DNA from: Coleofasciculus sp. LEGE 07092
Lineage (GTDB): Bacteria > Cyanobacteriota > Cyanobacteriia > Cyanobacteriales > Coleofasciculaceae
Assembly: GCF_015207375.1 (NCBI RefSeq)
Contig: NZ_JADEWY010000023.1
Coordinates: 1-60,604, forward strand
DNA: 60,604 nt
Reading direction: 5' to 3'
Below are positions 56,480-60,604 of this stretch, one piece after another. Positions within the stretch are counted from its first letter, which is position 1. Each line of letters starts with the position of its first letter. The notes under the pieces were generated by a model that saw only the letters and a list, made by a program, of their open reading frames with translations, searched no databases and was not told the origin of the DNA. The position numbers were made by a program, and so were the translations under genes.

Positions 56480-57919
56480 ATGAATTACATCGATCGGTAC
56501 TATCAAATCCTCGGACTCAACAAGAGTGCTTCATTAGAGCAAGTAAAGCAAGCTTACAGGGAATTAGCGATGAGCTGGCATCCCGATCGCTTCCCCAATA
56601 ATCCCCAACTCCAAGAAAAAGGGCAAGAGCAGCTCAAACAAATTAACGACGCTTACCAACAGCTCAAATTCTATTATCAAAATCCATCCTATCAAACGGC
56701 TTCACCCCCGACCGACTCCCGCCCGGTTGCCGACCCCGAAACCTACTACAACTCGGGCATGGAGAAAGCCAGACGAACCTACTACCAAGAAGCGATTGAG
56801 GACTTCAATACAACATTGCGGCTCGACTCCCACTTCGTTCCTGCCTACAAGTATCGGGGGCTAGCCTACTCCCAACTCGGACAACACCAGCAAGCGATCG
56901 CAGATTTTCAACAAGCTGCCGACTTGTATTGGCAGCAAGGCAATCTCCACGATTACCAAGATGCTCTCTTCTGTATTAGCAAACTACAAAACGTAGTACT
57001 AGACCCGCTCCAGCAAAACTGGCGCTGCATTCATACCCTCAAAGGGCATAGCTCCTTTGTCTATGCCGTCGCACTTAGCCCCAATCGACAAATTCTAGCC
57101 AGTGGCAGCACCGACGGAACCATTAAAATTTGGCAGCTAGATACTGGCACAGAACTGCGTGCCCTCAAAGGACATTCCGGACGGTTTTGCTACATTCAGT
57201 CCCTAGCAATTAGTCCCGACGGGCAAATTCTTGTCAGTGGCAGCGATGACAAAACCATTAAGCTTTGGCAACTCAGCAACGGACGGGAACTGCACACACT
57301 CAAAGGACATTCCGGTTTATTCGCCGGCGTCAAATCCGTCGCCATTAGCCCCTACGGTAAAATTCTTGCCAGTGGCAGCGACGATAAAACCATCAAACTG
57401 TGGCAGTTTGAAAAGGGACGAGAACTACGCACCCTCACCGGTCACAGTGGTGGCATTAACGCCGTTGCTATCAGTCCCGATGGCAAAATGGTTGCCAGTG
57501 GCAGCGACGACAAAACCATCAAACTGTGGCAGTTAGGCAAGGGGCGAGAACTTCATGTCCTCAAAGGACACACCGATGCCATCAACTCTATTGCCTTCAG
57601 TTCAGACGGTCAAATTCTCGCCACCGGCAGCAGTGATAAAACCATCAAGATTTGGCACCTCAGTAGCGGACGAGAACTGCGCACCCTCAAAGGACACACT
57701 GATGCCATCAATTCCATTGCCTTCAGTTCAGACGGTCAAATTCTCGCCACCGGCAGCAGTGATAAAACCATCAAGATTTGGCAGTTGAGCAAGGGGCGGA
57801 AACTGCGCACCCTTAAAGGTCATACCGCTACGGTTTATTCTGTTGCAATTAGTCTAGACGGACAAACTATCGTTAGCGGCAGTGCGGATAAAACCATTAA
57901 GATTTGGCAGCGTCCATAA
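56480..57919 (+). CDS. DnaJ-domain, TPR and WD40 seven-blade fusion protein
   Basis: 479 residues. Residues 1-68 are a J domain with the HPD motif (WHPDRFP at about 34-40), which stimulates an Hsp70 ATPase. A TPR-like pair of helices (about 90-160) follows. Then seven WD40 repeats from about 182 to the end form a complete propeller, each with GH near the start and IKIW or IKLW near the end. Repeats 5 and 6 are almost identical in DNA. It probably targets an Hsp70 to a partner bound by the propeller. No membrane segment or signal is seen. Confidence 0.92.
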   Translation: MNYIDRYYQILGLNKSASLEQVKQAYRELAMSWHPDRFPNNPQLQEKGQEQLKQINDAYQQLKFYYQNPSYQTASPPTDSRPVADPETYYNSGMEKARRTYYQEAIEDFNTTLRLDSHFVPAYKYRGLAYSQLGQHQQAIADFQQAADLYWQQGNLHDYQDALFCISKLQNVVLDPLQQNWRCIHTLKGHSSFVYAVALSPNRQILASGSTDGTIKIWQLDTGTELRALKGHSGRFCYIQSLAISPDGQILVSGSDDKTIKLWQLSNGRELHTLKGHSGLFAGVKSVAISPYGKILASGSDDKTIKLWQFEKGRELRTLTGHSGGINAVAISPDGKMVASGSDDKTIKLWQLGKGRELHVLKGHTDAINSIAFSSDGQILATGSSDKTIKIWHLSSGRELRTLKGHTDAINSIAFSSDGQILATGSSDKTIKIWQLSKGRKLRTLKGHTATVYSVAISLDGQTIVSGSADKTIKIWQRP

Positions 57920-57925
57920 GGCTTA

Positions 57926-58019
57926 GGAGATGGGGAAGAGGGGGAGTATTTTAATCAACATTCACTCGGAAAATTTTCTTTTTATCTCCCCCATCTCCCC
58001 ACTCCCCACTCCTCACTCC
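57926..58019. repeat. Purine/pyrimidine repeat between convergent genes
   Basis: GGAGATGGGGAAGAGGGGGAG (split as GGAGATGGGG and AAGAGGGGGAG, 57926-57946) faces CTCCCCCATCTCCCC and further CCCCACTCC units (57986-58019) of the type seen at 104-125. The two arms can pair imperfectly, making a large hairpin that ends at the cyclase stop codon. Confidence 0.6.
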
Positions 58020-60308
58020 CTACTCATCCAGCCTGCCAGTCAGCCAATAAGTCATCATTTCCCCCTTACCTTTCACCATAATTTCTCCCCGCTTTTCCAA
58101 AACATACTTATCTTTCAACCGCTCATAGGTTGCTTTTGTAACTTGAATCCCGCCAGGAATTCCCTGAGATTCCATTCGCGATGCCACGTTTACCGTATCG
58201 CCCCACAAGTCGTAGATGAATTTTTTCATGCCAATGACTCCAGCAACCACCGGACCTGTATTAATCCCAATCCGAATTTGGAAGGGTTCCCCTCTGTCAG
58301 TGCGGAATTGGGTGATAACTCGCTGCATATCCAGTGCCATTTGAGCGATCGCTTCGGCATGATCGGCTCTGTGAACGGGCAAGCCGCAAGCTACCATATA
58401 GGCATCACCAATCGTTTTAATTTTCTCCAAACTGTACTGCTCCGATAGGCGATCGAAGGTAGAAACAATTGAGCCAAGCAGGTTCACCAGTTCTGTTGGC
58501 AGCATTCGACTAGCCAGGGGAGTAAAACCCACAATATCAGCAAACAGAATAGTCACATCCTCAAATTGCTCGGCGATAAGGGCTTCACCATTGGATTTTT
58601 CCAAACTACTGTGACTTTGTTTCAATTGTTGAGCGATCGCCGCAGGCAAAATATTGAGTAATAAACGCTCAGATTTTTCTTGCTCGATTCGCAACGCTTC
58701 CTCTGCCTGTCTGCGCTGGGTAATATCTTCCAACACTCCTAAAATACCAATCACCTTACCTTGGGCATCGTGAATGGGAATTTTACTAACATCCAGCCAA
58801 ACCGTGTGCCCATCAACTGGGGGTTTTTGTTTTGTTTCGACAACATGAAATTCTGCCTGATTTTGTTCAATGACGCGCCGATCTTGAGCGCGGTACAATT
58901 CAGCAATCTCTGGACTAGTGAGTAAATCGTAGTCGGTTTTACCTACCACAGACTCCGGACTTTCTATTTGCGCTGCTTTTGCCCAGTTCTTATTGCAGCC
59001 GAGGAAAACTAAATTGGTATCTTTCCAAAAGACTTGCTGGGGAATATTATCCAGAACTAATCGCAGATACTGTTCTTTTTCTCGAAGAGCTTCTTCCGCT
59101 CGTTTCCGTTCCGTGGCATCCGTGCCAATGGATAAAACTTCAACCAACTGACCCCAATCATCTAAGATGGGTTTATTCGTCCAATTAACCCAAACTGTCT
59201 TACCATTGCGGCAGATATTTTTAGTTTCTTTAAACTGATAACGATCAGGGTGTTTACGGATATCTTGAATCAGTACTTTGAGGATGCGCCGAGAGCGTTC
59301 TGTTTCAGGAATAATAGTTCCTACAATATTGCATCCTAAGATTTGATCTTCTTGATAACCAAAGAAGTTCTGCCCATAACTATTTATAAACTTGATTTGA
59401 CCGAGGGCATTCCAGCGCAAAATAATACAATTGGGAGTTTCAACCAAATCCCGATACTGAGCTTCCCTCGTTCGCAAGGCTTCGAGTGCCTGCTTGCGAT
59501 CTGTAATATCCCGCGCCACCCAGAGTACAGAATCAGCAGAAATAGGTGAGATTCGGGTAGAAAACCAAGCCTCGCGATCGCCAACAGGGAGGCTATACTC
59601 CACCTGAATCGTCTGTTGAGTTTTTAAAGCCTGTTGGATATAGCCAACAAAAGTATCAGCTTGCGATCGCTCAAAAATGTCATAGTCTGTCTTGCCCAGC
59701 AATTCTTCAACCGGTTGGTATAAAGGTGGAGCATTCGCTGATACTATTTTGAGGTAGCGCCCTTGAGAATCTTTGACAAAAATCAGTTCAGTCATCGCCT
59801 CAAACAGCACCCGCAACTCCGCTTCTGCTCGCCGGAGCTCAACTGTTCGCCGCTCAACCCGCCTTTCTAACTCTTCATTCGTCTTTGCTAAAACCGTAAA
59901 TGATTCGCGCAGTTGCCCTGCCATTTTGTTAAACGACTGAGCCAGAATTTCCAGTTCACTAATGCCCTCGACATGAACCTGATCAAATTCCCCACTGGCG
60001 AAATCCCCAGTCCAAGCTTGCTGCGCTAGATCTTGACTGACAGCACTCAAACGACGAATTGGCTGGCTAATCCAGCCCGATGTAAAAATTCCCACGACTG
60101 CAACCCAACCCAGTACTGCCAAACACAGGAGAATCGTGTTGTAAGTGCTGGTGTCAAGCTGTTCCCATTGCCCATCCTGTAACGACAGCCATCCGCTTAG
60201 TCCTACAAGCCAAACGAGTTGGATCAAGAAGGGCATCATCAGCACAAAACGCAGCGGCACCCTTTTAAAAGTCTGGGAAACCCAATGGGCTAGCATTTGC
60301 AATACCAT
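58020..60308 (-). CDS. Membrane adenylate cyclase with HAMP and three PAS domains
   Basis: 762 residues. Two hydrophobic helices (about 20-45 and 58-83) are separated by only a short loop, so no sizeable periplasmic sensor is present. A HAMP-like segment (ISQPIRRLSAV onward) leads to a coiled coil and three PAS domains (about 165-275, 285-405 and 415-535), so sensing is probably cytoplasmic. The class III cyclase domain (about 570-750) has FADIVGFT, KIKTIGDAYM and LWGDTVNVASRME, with the Lys and Asp that favour ATP. The product should be cAMP. Confidence 0.93.
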   Translation of the reverse strand: MVLQMLAHWVSQTFKRVPLRFVLMMPFLIQLVWLVGLSGWLSLQDGQWEQLDTSTYNTILLCLAVLGWVAVVGIFTSGWISQPIRRLSAVSQDLAQQAWTGDFASGEFDQVHVEGISELEILAQSFNKMAGQLRESFTVLAKTNEELERRVERRTVELRRAEAELRVLFEAMTELIFVKDSQGRYLKIVSANAPPLYQPVEELLGKTDYDIFERSQADTFVGYIQQALKTQQTIQVEYSLPVGDREAWFSTRISPISADSVLWVARDITDRKQALEALRTREAQYRDLVETPNCIILRWNALGQIKFINSYGQNFFGYQEDQILGCNIVGTIIPETERSRRILKVLIQDIRKHPDRYQFKETKNICRNGKTVWVNWTNKPILDDWGQLVEVLSIGTDATERKRAEEALREKEQYLRLVLDNIPQQVFWKDTNLVFLGCNKNWAKAAQIESPESVVGKTDYDLLTSPEIAELYRAQDRRVIEQNQAEFHVVETKQKPPVDGHTVWLDVSKIPIHDAQGKVIGILGVLEDITQRRQAEEALRIEQEKSERLLLNILPAAIAQQLKQSHSSLEKSNGEALIAEQFEDVTILFADIVGFTPLASRMLPTELVNLLGSIVSTFDRLSEQYSLEKIKTIGDAYMVACGLPVHRADHAEAIAQMALDMQRVITQFRTDRGEPFQIRIGINTGPVVAGVIGMKKFIYDLWGDTVNVASRMESQGIPGGIQVTKATYERLKDKYVLEKRGEIMVKGKGEMMTYWLTGRLDE

Positions 60309-60604
60309 TCGTTTCTGTTACCTCCCCAGCTTGCCTGTCAGCGTTACCCACAATTAGATGCTTCCCTGATAAACTGGCACGCTCACACTAGTGCAGTTAG
60401 TTCCTAGGCAGTACCCTGGTTGCCAACTCGCTCTAAGTGACAGCTTCGCGTAGGGTTCGAGTCGCCTAAAATGCCCCTAATTATTCGTTAGGCTAGCTTA
60501 TTCACGAGGCTTCTTTCAGGCAGACTTCTATGATAACTTTCATAAGGGCTAGGGGAAGGTGGAAAGATAGGGAGATAGGAAGACAATTTTCTCTGCACCC
60601 CAAC
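60309..60604. other. Right-edge intergenic region
   Basis: It should hold the promoter of the membrane cyclase, but no good hexamer pair is evident. A short TAGGGTTCGAGTCGCC string near 60451 looks tRNA-like but has no matching arms. The last 60 bases are purine-rich on the + strand. Confidence 0.4.

Noticed and set aside
57040-57910. Regularly spaced repeats resembling a CRISPR array
   Set aside because: The spacing is 126-135 bases and the units encode WD40 blades.
60449-60467. tRNA-like GGTTCGAGTC string
   Set aside because: The flanking bases do not form a T-stem, and no anticodon arm or acceptor stem is found at the right distances.

Overview
The window looks like a chromosome segment of a filamentous, Oscillatoriales-type cyanobacterium. 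The HIP1 octamer GCGATCGC recurs through most genes. There is a paired canonical and non-canonical flavodiiron gene, an RRM RNA-binding protein gene next to rpsU, and several repeat types common in cyanobacterial intergenic DNA. I cannot name the genus from the sequence alone.

Layout. (1) 1-9918: two tandem paralogous giant signalling proteins (AAA/STAND-like NTPase, helical repeats, GAF, class III nucleotide cyclase). The first is cut by the left edge. The second carries an N-terminal kinase-like domain that lacks the catalytic Asp. (2) 10007-12001: a fused double-ATPase peptide/oligopeptide ABC importer subunit. Its linker contains the same GGAGC-type repeat that sits in the first cyclase gene, read in the same frame. 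(3) 12535-38721: a cell-surface polysaccharide cluster of about 26 kb, nearly all on the + strand. It encodes a WecG/TagA-STAS-phosphoglycosyltransferase triple fusion, a Wzz/BY-kinase-like co-polymerase, an ABC lipid-linked-sugar exporter, a Wzy/O-antigen-ligase-like polymerase, eight further glycosyltransferases, a sulfotransferase, all four dTDP-L-rhamnose genes (rfbC, rfbD, rfbA and, separately, rfbB), galE, a hexapeptide acetyltransferase plus a collapsed copy of it, and a secreted clan-A-like glycosidase candidate. The expected product is a rhamnose-containing, possibly sulfated and acetylated polysaccharide made on undecaprenyl phosphate.

(4) 38760-43045: polyphosphate kinase, a small DUF4870 membrane protein and a DppB-type permease flanked by two MITE-like elements. 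(5) 43290-47815 (minus strand): rpsU, an RRM protein and the flv3-like/flv1-like pair, whose spacer is a palindromic repeat. (6) 48536-52806: a secreted cistern-like protein, a cluster of palindromes, a collapsed S41 peptidase pseudogene and a two-gene restriction-modification module without HIP1 sites. (7) 52904-60604: maltooligosyl trehalose synthase (treY), a candidate structured RNA resembling 6S RNA, a DnaJ-TPR-WD40 fusion with seven blades, and a membrane PAS-rich adenylate cyclase.

Three cyclases in one window suggest strong cAMP-type signalling. The polysaccharide cluster appears to have its own promoters. The most unusual items are the triple-fusion initiating enzyme with an internal STAS switch, the in-frame GGAGC repeat in linkers of two unrelated proteins, the kinase-dead tandem cyclase, and the unassigned restriction-modification pair.
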